Of a stretch of DNA of 64,000 nucleotides, positions 47,027 to 57,383 are shown piece after piece. The stretch comes from Oscillospiraceae bacterium. Lineage in GTDB: Bacteria; Bacillota; Clostridia; Oscillospirales; Oscillospiraceae. Position 1 is the first letter of the stretch. Every line of letters begins with the position of its first letter. Under the pieces are notes generated by a model, which was not told where the DNA came from, made no database searches, and saw only the letters and a program-made list of their open reading frames with translations. Where the stretch lies: the NCBI GenBank assembly GCA_009777235.1, contig WRMH01000009.1, forward strand, positions 25,057-89,056. The letters run 5' to 3'. A program made the translations under genes and the position numbers.

Positions 47027-50000
47027 TCAGTGTACGTGCTCTTGTAAGAACCAGCTTTTGAATTTATTTAAAGATGCTTCTATCAGCCGCCAAATATCCG
47101 ATGGCAGCTTAGTATCGTCGCGGTGATCGGACACCACGCCGTCTAACCTGACGCGGATAGTACCGTCTTCCATCGCCAAGAAGCCGGGGTTTTCGCTTGC
47201 CAAAAAGTCTTGCTCATAGATGAAATAGGTAAACTTATCAAACTGCGGCGCGCTCGAATACGGGCAAAACACCTCGCAGTTTCCGCATTCATTGCACATA
47301 AAATCAATATGCACGATCTGTGTGCGCCCGTCTATTTTGACGCCGATGTTCGCCCTGTTCGGACATACGTCAACGCATAGGCTGCATACCGCCTCACACT
47401 CCAAGCAGCAAGCCGCTTCATCCGGCCTGCATTCATTGCAGTAGAGGATGCCTTTTTTTCCGATTGCGTCAGCTTCGTTTGTCCTGACATTTAAGTGCTC
47501 GTATTTATTAAATTCCGCTCCGGCAATGGCGGCGGCGCACTTTGCGGCATCCGCGATGGCCTCGGCAACCGTGGCCGGTCCTCTCTTCGCATCGCCGATT
47601 ATGTGTACATTTTGCTTATCGTATACGGCGAGCACGGCATCAACAATGCGGTTATCCGCAATGCTTCCGATTGCGGATATTATCGTATCTGCCGGTATTT
47701 CGACGCTCTCTCCCGTAGAAATCGGAGAGCACCTTCCCGATTCGTCCGGTTCTCCAAGCTCCATGACATTACAGGTCAAAACTCCGTTCACATGACTTGC
47801 CGGCGCCAAAAGCTCCAAAAGCTCTACTCCCTCGTTTTGCGCCAAAATAAGCTCTTCGCTGTCCGCGGGCATATAACGCTTTGTGCGGCGATATATGATC
47901 CTGACTTTTTTGACATCCTTTTGGCGCACAACGGCTCGCGCCACATCTATGGCAGTATTCCCGCCGCCAATCACCGCGATATTTTCTCCGAGCTTTACGT
48001 TTTCCGGCGTTTTCTTCAATCGGGCCAAAAATGGTATGGCGTTAATGGCAGTTCCCCTTTCAAGCTCGACCGAAAGCGATTTCCAAGCTCCTGTGGCAAT
48101 TATTACATGCTCATATCCATAAGCGCGGACCTTTTCTATGTCAACAACCCTCAGGCCGAGCCGTAAATTTATGCCCGCCGACAAAACAAGCTCTATATCT
48201 TTATCTATCGCGCTTTGAGCAATTCTAAACTCCGGTATGACATGGCGGACAATACCGCCCAGCGAGCTTTTCTCCTCATGTATAGTCACCGCGTGACCCG
48301 CCCCGGCGAGAAAATACGCCGCCGCAAGCCCTGCCGGGCCGCCCCCGATTACGGCGATTTTGCATTTTGATTTCGGCATACCTTTTTTGCCTATCCTCTC
48401 GGCCAAGACCGCTTCAAACGCGCCCTTTGCCGCCGCGAGCTTTTCCGCCCGGATATCAACGCTGCTGTCATAGAAGCCGCGCACACACCGGGTCATACAA
48501 TTATGTGAGCATATAGTTCCGGTAATGTGGACAAGGGGATTTTTTTCAATGATGACACGCAGAGCTTGGGCGTATTTTTTTTCTCCAATCAGCCGTAAAT
48601 ATGCCGGTACATCCTGCCCGAACGGGCAGCCGTCGCGGCATGGCGCTCTAAAGCAGTCTATCAGCGGTACTTTATCATCTATCTTCCGGCTTTTTTGTAT
48701 GTTCTCCGGCTTGGCATACATGGGGTTTATAAGCGTATTGTCAAAAAGTTCCTGAAGTTTTATGAGATTTACAAAACCGCCCGTTGCATCATTTTTTCTG
48801 AAATTATCATAGCCTGTCTCGCCGCTTTCCTCTTTGCAGCCCTCGCCGTCTGTCTCGCTCAATGCGCAGGCTATTTGATGAAGCCTCTCATAGCCTCCGG
48901 GTTTGAGTACTGTCGTGGCAAGGGTAATAGGCCATATGCCCGCTCTTGCGATGTCAAGAATATTCCTGACGTCCGCTCCGCCCGAGTAACTGATACGGAG
49001 GTCTCCGTCAAAAGCCTTTGATAATCGGTTTGCCACAGCCATAGACAGCGGAAATAGCGCACGGCCGGACATATACATTTCTTCACCTGAAAGTATATTT
49101 TGATCGTTTTGCACTGGAAATGTGTTTGTCAGCTTCACGCCAAACTCAAGCGACAGGCTGTCGGCAAGAGATTTTAGGCGCCGGAGCATCAAAACGGCAT
49201 CGTCAAATTGCAAATCGGCCAAAAAATGCCTCTCGTCAAAACTTACATAGTCAAATCCGAGCTTATTGAGCAAAGAGCGGGCATCTTCATACCCGAGCAG
49301 CGTCGGATTGCATTTAATAAAGGTGTGCAAGCCTTTTTCGCGGAGCAAATACGTTGCTATGCGTTCTATTTCGTCGGGCGGGCAGCCATGAAGCGTAGAG
49401 AGCGTGATCGAGTTTGAAATATTTGGTTTCAGGTTATCTATAAGCTGCTTGTCAACATATTTAAATCGCGTGAGGTTGTCTTTTGCCCATTGCGTACATG
49501 TTTTCCAATAATCCGTGTCCCCCGCATTTTTCAGACCCTCGATAAAACTGTCTATCTTTGCTGTTTGTATGCCTTCAAGGTCATAGCCGACGCTCATGTT
49601 AAACACAAAACCCTCGTCGCTGCCAAGCCCGAGTTCACGGCCCAGCAGAACTATGGCAAGCCATCCCTTAATATATTCATCCAAGGCTTGCGGCACATAT
49701 AGTTCTGTTGACCACTCTATATTATATCCTTCGTCCCCGGCATATATGCACGGTTTTGACACAGGCAAATCTTCCCCGTCTAAGACCTGCACGGTCTTGA
49801 GTTCAAAGAAGCGAGCCCCCGCCGCATAGCTTGCCACTAAGTTTTGCGCGAGCTGCGTATGCGGCCCTGCCGCCACGCCAAACGGCAGCTCAAGCCCTTT
49901 TCCAAAGATACTGCGCATCCGGCTTGGCTCATGGCTGTACAGCTTGTGAATACCAAATACTGTTTCGTCGGTTTCATACTCATTTAACGCCCATGTCATG

Positions 50001-50038
50001 AGCTGCCCGAATGGAATCTGCCTCATTAAATCACTCAT
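47027..50038 (-). CDS. ygfK: YgfK-like putative selenate reductase subunit (dihydropyrimidine-dehydrogenase-like plus GltD-like flavoprotein, Fe-S)
   Basis: 1003 aa; MRQIPFGQLMTWALNEYE, IAVIGGGPAGLAAAYFLA, CxxCxxxC clusters near C-terminus. Confidence 0.88.
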   Translation of the reverse strand: MSDLMRQIPFGQLMTWALNEYETDETVFGIHKLYSHEPSRMRSIFGKGLELPFGVAAGPHTQLAQNLVASYAAGARFFELKTVQVLDGEDLPVSKPCIYAGDEGYNIEWSTELYVPQALDEYIKGWLAIVLLGRELGLGSDEGFVFNMSVGYDLEGIQTAKIDSFIEGLKNAGDTDYWKTCTQWAKDNLTRFKYVDKQLIDNLKPNISNSITLSTLHGCPPDEIERIATYLLREKGLHTFIKCNPTLLGYEDARSLLNKLGFDYVSFDERHFLADLQFDDAVLMLRRLKSLADSLSLEFGVKLTNTFPVQNDQNILSGEEMYMSGRALFPLSMAVANRLSKAFDGDLRISYSGGADVRNILDIARAGIWPITLATTVLKPGGYERLHQIACALSETDGEGCKEESGETGYDNFRKNDATGGFVNLIKLQELFDNTLINPMYAKPENIQKSRKIDDKVPLIDCFRAPCRDGCPFGQDVPAYLRLIGEKKYAQALRVIIEKNPLVHITGTICSHNCMTRCVRGFYDSSVDIRAEKLAAAKGAFEAVLAERIGKKGMPKSKCKIAVIGGGPAGLAAAYFLAGAGHAVTIHEEKSSLGGIVRHVIPEFRIAQSAIDKDIELVLSAGINLRLGLRVVDIEKVRAYGYEHVIIATGAWKSLSVELERGTAINAIPFLARLKKTPENVKLGENIAVIGGGNTAIDVARAVVRQKDVKKVRIIYRRTKRYMPADSEELILAQNEGVELLELLAPASHVNGVLTCNVMELGEPDESGRCSPISTGESVEIPADTIISAIGSIADNRIVDAVLAVYDKQNVHIIGDAKRGPATVAEAIADAAKCAAAIAGAEFNKYEHLNVRTNEADAIGKKGILYCNECRPDEAACCLECEAVCSLCVDVCPNRANIGVKIDGRTQIVHIDFMCNECGNCEVFCPYSSAPQFDKFTYFIYEQDFLASENPGFLAMEDGTIRVRLDGVVSDHRDDTKLPSDIWRLIEASLNKFKSWFLQEHVH

Positions 50039-51362
50039 TTATTCTGCTCCATATCTTCTGAGCCCTTTCGCGGCACAGCGCGTGGATTCTCTCCTCGTCA
50101 ATGCCGATAAGCTCACGATTTTTCATTTTTACTTCACCGTTTATTATTGTGGCCGTTATGCTCCGTCCGCTAATGCCAAAAAGCACATGACTGTCACAAT
50201 TGCCGGCCGTCATAGGGGTATGTGGTATATAGTCGCTGACCGCAATATCTGCGGCGGCGCCGGGCTCAAGTATGCCGATTTTGCTCTCAAAGCTGCGGGC
50301 GCACATTTTGGCATTATTGTAAAACAGCATTTGAGGCACTTCGCTCCAAGCGGCTCCCGGGTCTTTGAGAACGTGCTTGTGTATAATACCCGCGACTTTT
50401 TCAGACTCAAACATATCGTTTGTATAACCGTCTGTGCCAAGCCCTATCAGTATGCACCGCCGCATCATTTCCATACAGGGCGGTATGCCTACGGCGTTTC
50501 CCATGTTTGACTCGGGATTATGCACAACCATTGTATCCGTGTCCTTTATTATCTCCATTTCGGCTTCGTCCACATGGATGCAATGACCAGCAATTGTCTG
50601 CTTACCCAGTATATCATGACTATGCAATCTGTCAATTACACGTTTTTTATATTTTAACAAGCAGTCATTTTCATCTTCTATGCCCTCCGCGACGTGAATA
50701 TGAAAACCTATGCCCGCAGGGGTGTTTTCGCGGCAAAGCTCAATGGTGCTTTGCGAGAGCGTAAAGGATGCGTGCATACCCATCATAGCTTTTATCATAT
50801 CTGTTTTATCGGCAGCCGCGTATTTGATAAATTCGGCGTTTTCGGCTACGGCTTCGCGCATCTTTGCTTCGCCGTCCCTGTCCGATACCTCATAGCAAAG
50901 GCTTGTCCGCACACCAAGCTCACTTGCCGCCTCCGCGATTTTAAACAGGCTTCCCGCTATTTGACCATAGCTCGCGTGATGGTCAAATACTGTTGTACAT
51001 CCATTTTTTATGCAGTCAACATATGTGGCCATCGCGCTCATATATGTGTCTTCAATCAGCAGATTTCGGTCAAGAGTCCACCACAGGCCATCTAATATTT
51101 CGGGAAAACTTTTTGGAGCGTAGCCTTTTATAAAAAGCCCTCGCGCAAAAGCTGAGTATATATGATTGTGCGCGTTGATAAGTCCGGGCATTATAACGCC
51201 GCCTCTCGCGTCAATATATTCGGCGTCTTTGCATTTTTCGCGAAGCGCCGCGCTGTCGCCCACTTGCGCTATTTTGCGCCCGTCAATTAAAACAGCCCCG
51301 TTTTCTATAAGTCTGTTTGGAGTACCTCTTGTTATAAGACGCCCGTTTCCCACTATTAGCAT
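50031..51362 (-). CDS. ssnA: SsnA-like amidohydrolase
   Basis: GGVIMPGLINAHNHIYSAFARG, HIHVAEG, GTDGYTNDM; adjacent to ygfK. Confidence 0.88.
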   Translation of the reverse strand: MLIVGNGRLITRGTPNRLIENGAVLIDGRKIAQVGDSAALREKCKDAEYIDARGGVIMPGLINAHNHIYSAFARGLFIKGYAPKSFPEILDGLWWTLDRNLLIEDTYMSAMATYVDCIKNGCTTVFDHHASYGQIAGSLFKIAEAASELGVRTSLCYEVSDRDGEAKMREAVAENAEFIKYAAADKTDMIKAMMGMHASFTLSQSTIELCRENTPAGIGFHIHVAEGIEDENDCLLKYKKRVIDRLHSHDILGKQTIAGHCIHVDEAEMEIIKDTDTMVVHNPESNMGNAVGIPPCMEMMRRCILIGLGTDGYTNDMFESEKVAGIIHKHVLKDPGAAWSEVPQMLFYNNAKMCARSFESKIGILEPGAAADIAVSDYIPHTPMTAGNCDSHVLFGISGRSITATIINGEVKMKNRELIGIDEERIHALCRERAQKIWSRINE

Positions 51363-51489
51363 ATATGCCTCCCCCGCTTTTTAATTCATAATGCGTAGTT
51401 CGTAGTTATCCTGTATTGACTGCCGTATTTAAAATTATCGCTTAGTAAGGATAATTTATTGTTTTATCGAGTCGAAGGCTTGAATTAGA

Positions 51490-51750
51490 CTAATCACCAT
51501 AATGCCCTTTACAGGATAAAATTTCAAGTATCCCGTCTCTGATTCGGTAGACAAATCTATTAACATCATCAATTCGCTTGCTCCAAAAGCCGCTAAACTC
51601 CCCCTTTAACGGCTCCGGCTTGCCGATTCCGGAATAACCGTTTCGCTGTGAATCTTGAATTAGTTGATTAATTCGCTTGATGGTTTTTTTGTCTTGCGAC
51701 TGCCAGTAGAGATAATCGTCCCAAGCCTCCTCAAACCAAATTGTTTTCAT
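51490..51750 (-). CDS. YoeB/Txe-family toxin
   Basis: WFEEAWDDYLYWQSQDKKTIKRINQLI, KPEPLKGEFSGFWSKRIDDVNRFVYRI, KGHYGD. Confidence 0.93.
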   Translation of the reverse strand: MKTIWFEEAWDDYLYWQSQDKKTIKRINQLIQDSQRNGYSGIGKPEPLKGEFSGFWSKRIDDVNRFVYRIRDGILEILSCKGHYGD

Positions 51751-52019
51751 TCCGACACCTCAATAATATCGCGTTCTATGCCTTTACCGCTGTTTAGGGC
51801 ATAGACGCCGCGTCGAAGGTGAGCGAGATTGCTTTCGCTATAAAATGGGTCGAATTCGGTCGTTACTTCAAAAGGCAAACGTCTTTCGCGCAGCACAGCG
51901 CGAGCAAACATATTAAATGCCACCGTTGTGTTCATTCCGACTTGTAAGCAGAAGTCATCCAATTGTTTTTTTACGTCCGAATCCATACGAACGCTAAATG
52001 TTGTTTGTGACATAAACAA
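51747..52019 (-). CDS. RelB/DinJ-family antitoxin
   Basis: TTFSVRMDSDVKKQLDDFCLQVGMNTTVAFNMFARAVLRERRLPFEV. Confidence 0.92.
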   Translation of the reverse strand: MFMSQTTFSVRMDSDVKKQLDDFCLQVGMNTTVAFNMFARAVLRERRLPFEVTTEFDPFYSESNLAHLRRGVYALNSGKGIERDIIEVSE

Positions 52020-52089
52020 GACCTCCTATAAAATATGGATTAGACTATGCTACTATTATAACCTATTAGGTTCGTTTCGCCAATAGTTA

Positions 52090-52851
52090 TTAGTTATTCG
52101 CGCCGCTTTTAATCAATATCCGCACCGCTTCAACTGCCGCCGCTATAGCATGGCTTGTGTCGTGCACTTCTTTGCCGCAAAGCCCCTTTGCCGCGTTTTC
52201 CTGATTCCAAACAACGCTCAATATACACCCCGCTCTGACGCAAAGCGTCTGCGCGACAATGTAAAGGGCGGCGCTTTCCATTTCGGAAGCCAGACAGCCC
52301 GCCTTGATCCACGCCTGCCACTTATTTTTGAGCTCATATGAAACGGGCATCCGCTCGGGGCAGTGCTGCCCGTAGAATGAATCCTTGCATTGGACTACGC
52401 CCGCGTGCCAAGATAGATTGGTATTCTTTGCCGCCTGTATAAGGGCATTTGTCACATCAATACTCGCAATAGCGGGAAATTCAATGGGGATATATTCCCG
52501 GCTTGTGCCCTCCTGCCTTATTGCGCCGGTAGCTATGACCAAATCTCCGGCGTTTACTTTTTCGGCCATACCCCCGCAAGTACCTACGCGGATAAATGTA
52601 TCAACTCCGAGCTGTGCCAATTCTTCAACGGCAATAGCCGTAGACGGTCCGCCCATTCCGGTTGACATCACCAAGACCGGCTCACTCGCCGCCTCGCCCA
52701 TCCATGCCGTATATTCCCGGTTTTGCGCGTGAAAACGAGGATTATCAAGTTTTTCTGCAATGCCCTGCACACGACCGGGGTCTCCCGGTAAAATAGCATA
52801 GCGCGCGCCGCTTGCGTCCGCAAACCCTAAATGATATTGCGCATTTGGCAT
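52090..52851 (-). CDS. nucleoside phosphorylase (uridine phosphorylase-like)
   Basis: YAILPGDPGRVQGIA, STGMGGPSTAIAVEEL, RVGTCGG, ASEMESAALY. Confidence 0.9.
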   Translation of the reverse strand: MPNAQYHLGFADASGARYAILPGDPGRVQGIAEKLDNPRFHAQNREYTAWMGEAASEPVLVMSTGMGGPSTAIAVEELAQLGVDTFIRVGTCGGMAEKVNAGDLVIATGAIRQEGTSREYIPIEFPAIASIDVTNALIQAAKNTNLSWHAGVVQCKDSFYGQHCPERMPVSYELKNKWQAWIKAGCLASEMESAALYIVAQTLCVRAGCILSVVWNQENAAKGLCGKEVHDTSHAIAAAVEAVRILIKSGANN

Positions 52852-52852
52852 A

Positions 52853-53521
52853 CTAATAGCCCGCTCCTTTCGCCGTTTCTGTGCATAGGATTTTGACAGC
52901 GGAGCTTGTTCCCAGCCTTTTTGCCCCGTGGTCTAAAAATGCTATCATGTCCTCCCGGATGCGAATCCCTCCGGCGGCTTTGATTTTTACGCCCTGTCCC
53001 ACATTTGCTTTAAAGAGCTTGATGTCGTCGAGCGTCGCTCCCCCCGTGCCGAAACCTGTTGATGTTTTGATGTAGTCCGCCCCTGAATCCGTAACTACCT
53101 GACATAGGGCGATCTTCTCCGCCTGCGTCAAATAACATGTTTCGACTATGACTTTAAGTATCTTTACACCCACAAGCTGCTTTAGCGTATAGATTTCTTC
53201 CCTCACTTTGTCAAACTCACCGTTTTTTACGTCGGCAAGGTTTATTACCATGTCAAGCTCGTCGGCGCCGTCGCCAAGGGCTATTTGCACAGCGGCGGAT
53301 TTTGTGTAAATGCTGTCATAACCGAGAGGAAACCCTATGACCGAGCAGATATTGAGCGACGGAAAAAGTGAGCGGACGTGTTTTATATAGCAAGGCGGAA
53401 TACAAACGCAGGCCGTTTTGTAAGTGACAGCCTCGCCGCATAATCTTTCAATATCCGCCTGCGTTGCGGTCATAGTGAGCAATGTATGATCCACATGACT
53501 AAAAATCGTCGAATTATCCAT
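52853..53521 (-). CDS. deoC: deoxyribose-phosphate aldolase
   Basis: VDHTLL, CSVIGFPLG, KVIVETCYL, DYIKTSTGFG. Confidence 0.95.
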   Translation of the reverse strand: MDNSTIFSHVDHTLLTMTATQADIERLCGEAVTYKTACVCIPPCYIKHVRSLFPSLNICSVIGFPLGYDSIYTKSAAVQIALGDGADELDMVINLADVKNGEFDKVREEIYTLKQLVGVKILKVIVETCYLTQAEKIALCQVVTDSGADYIKTSTGFGTGGATLDDIKLFKANVGQGVKIKAAGGIRIREDMIAFLDHGAKRLGTSSAVKILCTETAKGAGY

Positions 53522-53726
53522 ATGGTTCTCCTTTTGTGACTGCTATATACTGCCATATGTTGTATATAGATTACCATATTTTATCCGTCATAGCAACTAT
53601 ATGTTGATATATGACGAAGTTTTATGAATTTTTTAATATTTTTTTGAATATTGTTGACAGAGTAGATACAATGTGTTACAATTTGGTTACAGTTATTTTT
53701 AAGTCTTATTTAAAAGGAGTCAGACA

Positions 53727-54023
53727 ATGCCGGTTAACGCGAAAAATAAAATGCTTACATATAAGGGCCGCCCTTTGAGAAGGAAAGATGACATCGTGTA
53801 TTACGGAAGTATGTCCGACAAATATATTATAATGCTTCAAATTACCGAGTCTGAATCTATGGAAGACCTCTCTCTCGCAAAACGCATAGTTGTTCAACTG
53901 CAATATACGGACCCGGAACTAAAATCACGCGACAGAGTTGTAAAAAAGAGCGAGAAAGAAAGTTTCTTTGAGGCAATGGATGTCGCCGCGGTCTGGCTTG
54001 AACGCGCACTCGCATCCGGGTAA
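53727..54023 (+). CDS. conserved-looking hypothetical protein, 98 aa
   Basis: Good SD (AAAGGAG) and compact fold-like composition; family not recognised. Confidence 0.65.
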   Translation: MPVNAKNKMLTYKGRPLRRKDDIVYYGSMSDKYIIMLQITESESMEDLSLAKRIVVQLQYTDPELKSRDRVVKKSEKESFFEAMDVAAVWLERALASG

Positions 54024-54042
54024 AAGAGGTGTAATTATCATT

Positions 54043-55227
54043 ATGAAAATCATTAAAAAGTTAGTTGCATTACTTGTCCTTGTATCCATTATATCGGCAA
54101 TGTTTACCTTGTTCGCTTCCGCAAACTCGGGCACAATTGCCTGGGGCGCGGCAAATGCCATCGGCAACGGAGTCCGCATACGCTCCGGACCCGGCACCAA
54201 CCATGATATCCTGACGCAGGCTGCCGCCGGTGAAGCGATGGTCATACTTGAACGCACAAACAGCCAATGGTATAAAGTCAACTACAACGGCACCATCGGA
54301 TATGTCAGCGTTCCGTTGCTCGACAGGCCCCGCGTCGTTGCGGATTTTAACGCGGTCGGCACTATCACCGGCAGCGGCGTAAACCTGCGAGACAAGCCAA
54401 ACACCAATTCCGCAGTGCTCGGCAATTACCCGAAAGGCACAGATGTTGTCATTGTCGGCATCAACGAGGGTTGGTATAAAATAAAATATGACGGCAAAAT
54501 CGGCTATATGCGCTCCGATTTTATCAGTATTTTCACCTCCGGCATTGATGACGAAGACGGCCCGGATTCCATTATTACCGGCACAGTGTCCGCAAACAAT
54601 GTAAATATGCGCGCCGGAGCAACCACAAGCTCCACCCTTCTCGGCACTTATTCAAAAGATACGGTAGTTCGAATAATCGGGGCTGAAGACATCTGGTATA
54701 ATGTAATGCACGACGGAAAAACCGGATACATTCGAGCCGATTTATTAAACGTCACACCGGAGTTTTCCATTTTCTCCGATACCTCATCGGCAACTTCCGG
54801 TTCTAATACCGTACCTCAGGTCGCCCCCGTTGTTTCCGCTCCCAATCCAAACGCGGAGCTAAGTCAGCAAATTGTGGATTTGGCTGTCAGCTTTGTCGGC
54901 ACAAAATATGTTTACGGAGGCTCCTCCCCCGCGGGATTTGATTGCTCCGGTCTTACGTCATATGTCTATAAGGCTTTCGGCATCACCTTGACACGCAATG
55001 CCGGCGGGCAGTACCGGGATAACGGCGTTCACGTCAGAAGAGAAGAGCTTGCCCCGGGCGATTTGATTTTCACGTCACTAAACGGAACGACAATCAACCA
55101 TGTGCTTATATACATGGGAAATAACAAAGTGGTTCACGCTTCCAGTTCAAACGGAAAAGTCATCATCGGTAATTTCGACACCGAATATTATGCCAGAACA
55201 TTCTTCGGCGCCAAACGCATAGTATAG
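54043..55227 (+). CDS. secreted SH3-repeat NlpC/P60 cell-wall hydrolase
   Basis: Signal peptide; three bacterial SH3 repeats; NlpC/P60 FDCSGLTSYVYK...HV.IYMGNNKVVHAS. Confidence 0.95.
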   Translation: MKIIKKLVALLVLVSIISAMFTLFASANSGTIAWGAANAIGNGVRIRSGPGTNHDILTQAAAGEAMVILERTNSQWYKVNYNGTIGYVSVPLLDRPRVVADFNAVGTITGSGVNLRDKPNTNSAVLGNYPKGTDVVIVGINEGWYKIKYDGKIGYMRSDFISIFTSGIDDEDGPDSIITGTVSANNVNMRAGATTSSTLLGTYSKDTVVRIIGAEDIWYNVMHDGKTGYIRADLLNVTPEFSIFSDTSSATSGSNTVPQVAPVVSAPNPNAELSQQIVDLAVSFVGTKYVYGGSSPAGFDCSGLTSYVYKAFGITLTRNAGGQYRDNGVHVRREELAPGDLIFTSLNGTTINHVLIYMGNNKVVHASSSNGKVIIGNFDTEYYARTFFGAKRIV

Positions 55228-55286
55228 CAAAACCTTTTTCCATCAGGTTTAGTCACAGCCGATGCCGGGTATTTTCGCAGGGTCGC

Positions 55287-55688
55287 TTAGTTTCCAATGA
55301 TCTTTACATAAAACTTCCGATTTCTCGGCGGGTCAAACTCGCAGAAATATATCCCCTGCCACGTTCCGAGAAGCAGCTTGCCGTTTTCAACAATGACAGT
55401 CGCGCTCGAACCCATCGCCGACGCTTTGAGATGTGCTGATGAATTACCCTCGCCGTGCCGGAACTCCGCACGGTCGGGGAACGCTTTATCAAGACCAATC
55501 AACAGGTCATGCACAACATCAGGGTCGGCGTTTTCATTTATTGTAATACCCGCCGTGGTGTGAGGGCAAAATACGACAGCTACGCCGGCCGATACACCGC
55601 TTTTCGTCACGGCTTCACGAACTTTTGGCGTGATGTTGTAAAAATCCTCCCGCTGCGCGGATAGCGTGTATTCATAGAGCATAGCCAA
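55287..55688 (-). CDS. YjbQ/UPF0047 family protein
   Basis: CPHTTAGITINENADPDV, FRHGEGNSSAHLKAS, GTWQGIYFCEFD. Confidence 0.92.
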   Translation of the reverse strand: MAMLYEYTLSAQREDFYNITPKVREAVTKSGVSAGVAVVFCPHTTAGITINENADPDVVHDLLIGLDKAFPDRAEFRHGEGNSSAHLKASAMGSSATVIVENGKLLLGTWQGIYFCEFDPPRNRKFYVKIIGN

Positions 55689-55704
55689 TCACCTCACTGA
55701 TAGA

Positions 55705-55740
55705 TTTTGACAAAATCATAAGTCTCCCCTGCTTCTGCAA
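55705..55740 (-). repeat. dispersed repeat B, copy B7
   Basis: Minus strand CCGCTTGCAGAAGCAGGGGAGACTTATGATTTTGTCAA upstream of the YjbQ gene. Confidence 0.65.
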
Positions 55741-55843
55741 GCGGTGATACGGGTATGTACATTATTTTGTACCCCTGTTCAATTTGTAGCCATTAGTTCC
55801 ATAAAGTAAGTGCCTCAGCCCTAACCTCATTTTTTTCTAACGG

Positions 55844-56194
55844 CTATCTTCCGCTCCCTCTCGTAACGAACTTAAGCGAACTGACAATTGCATATATTAC
55901 AATAAGCCCGCAAAGAATCCACATGGGGTATAGCGGCAAACGATATGAAAAAATGCAAAAAGCTGATAAATAGCCAAAGGCAAGAGCAAGACCGCCGAAC
56001 ACAATAGTAAGTTGCCTATACTCAGCCTTTATGTCTACTTTCGCCAACTCTCTTATTTTTTCTTCTTTCCCCATCCAAATCCAAGGATTCGACAATATAG
56101 GGCCTTTGCACCTTGCTGTAAAAGCAGTATAGCCCCCGAGCGCGGCGGCGATAACTGCAAAAATAATGCACAATACGATATTTGTAGTTGCCAT
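55844..56194 (-). CDS. small membrane protein (DUF3784-like)
   Basis: 116 aa, three hydrophobic segments, GGYTAFTARCKGPILSNPWIWM. Confidence 0.55.
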   Translation of the reverse strand: MATTNIVLCIIFAVIAAALGGYTAFTARCKGPILSNPWIWMGKEEKIRELAKVDIKAEYRQLTIVFGGLALAFGYLSAFCIFSYRLPLYPMWILCGLIVIYAIVSSLKFVTRGSGR

Positions 56195-56277
56195 AACTGC
56201 GTTACCTCCAAAAACAAGTCGTCTGTTTAGCAGAATAGATTAATAATACTTGCTTGTCAATAATTTTTTAGAAAATC

Positions 56278-56904
56278 TTAGACGGGCGGCAAAAACTGAG
56301 AAACATCCATAGGCACATTTTCCCAGCCGACGGTAACATCCAGCTCGGCAAAAACAACGTCCAAATCAATTGCTATTATCCAGCCCGCCATATCTTCTGT
56401 CCCTGCTTCCGGGATGTGTCTTTCAGCTTGAACCCGCAATACGCCTTCTTTTTCTGTTAATGCAGTAACTTTATGGCGGATAGACCCGCTTCCCTCGGGA
56501 AAAACGATGAAAACCAAAAAACGGTTTTCAAAAAAGACCTCGCCATACTGATCGTCATTGAAAAAAAGCTCCTCAAATACCCTGCTTAAATTCTGCGGCT
56601 GTATTATTTCATAACTCTCCCGCAGTTCTTCGACAGACCGTATTTTTACAACATTTTCTATATAATCTTGATGGTCAACACGATAGTACAAGTCAGTCCA
56701 GCCTTCAACCGCTGTATCTGCTTGTGTCGCAGCCGGCTGCTCACTTGGAGTTGCTGTGTCTTGATTTGAATCAGAAGTTAGCCCATAGTCGGCTTTTCCG
56801 CCATTTGATGGCTCACTTTGAGTATTTACTGTTGGTTGAGCAGTTTGGCAGGCTGTTAATAAGAAAACTGAAATCAATAACAATAGTATAATCAGGCATT
56901 TCAT
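56278..56904 (-). CDS. putative lipoprotein of unknown function
   Basis: Lipobox LLTACQTA, low-complexity linker, C-terminal globular region. Confidence 0.7.
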   Translation of the reverse strand: MKCLIILLLLISVFLLTACQTAQPTVNTQSEPSNGGKADYGLTSDSNQDTATPSEQPAATQADTAVEGWTDLYYRVDHQDYIENVVKIRSVEELRESYEIIQPQNLSRVFEELFFNDDQYGEVFFENRFLVFIVFPEGSGSIRHKVTALTEKEGVLRVQAERHIPEAGTEDMAGWIIAIDLDVVFAELDVTVGWENVPMDVSQFLPPV

Positions 56905-56933
56905 TTTCTCTCATCCTTTCGGGTATGGTTATC

Positions 56934-57007
56934 AAAATCATAAGACCCTCGCTTCTTCTGCCTCCGGCAGCGTTCGGGTTCGGTCATTTCGGCGAAGGCG
57001 ATATATT
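56934..57007. repeat. repeat pair C, locus 2 (includes repeat B copy B8)
   Basis: Same two exact 23-mers as at 26086/26211, closer together (28 bp apart here versus 102 bp). Confidence 0.85.
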
Positions 57008-57164
57008 ATAGTGATCATTTAGACGAAAAAAATCACTGTTTGTTTCATAAACTCATATGACGGGGCTTCGCCTCGCCATTAATAAGTACATTATATAAGT
57101 CATAATGAAATATATACTTGACAATGTAATTTGTATATGTTATATTGTTCGTGGAGGTGAGATT

Positions 57165-57383
57165 TTGGCAAAGAATCTGAAACTAAAAGCGGCAAGGGCG
57201 GCGAAAGATATGTCGCAAAAAGAACTGGCTGAGGCTGTGGATGTTGCTCGCCAAACGATTAACCTGATTGAGCTTGGTGATTACAACCCATCAATAAAGC
57301 TATGCAGAACCATATGCAAGGTTCTCGGAAAAACTCTAAATGACTTATTTTGGGAGGAAAACGAAAATGAAAGCGAAACTTGA
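57165..57383 (+). CDS. Xre-family HTH regulator, TTG start
   Basis: LKAARAAKDMSQKELAEAVDVARQTINLIELGDYNPSIKL; GGAGGTGAG SD. Confidence 0.9.
   Translation: MAKNLKLKAARAAKDMSQKELAEAVDVARQTINLIELGDYNPSIKLCRTICKVLGKTLNDLFWEENENESET

Noticed and set aside
47027-50038. Selenocysteine or frameshift in ygfK
   Set aside because: The 1003-aa frame is continuous with no internal UGA.
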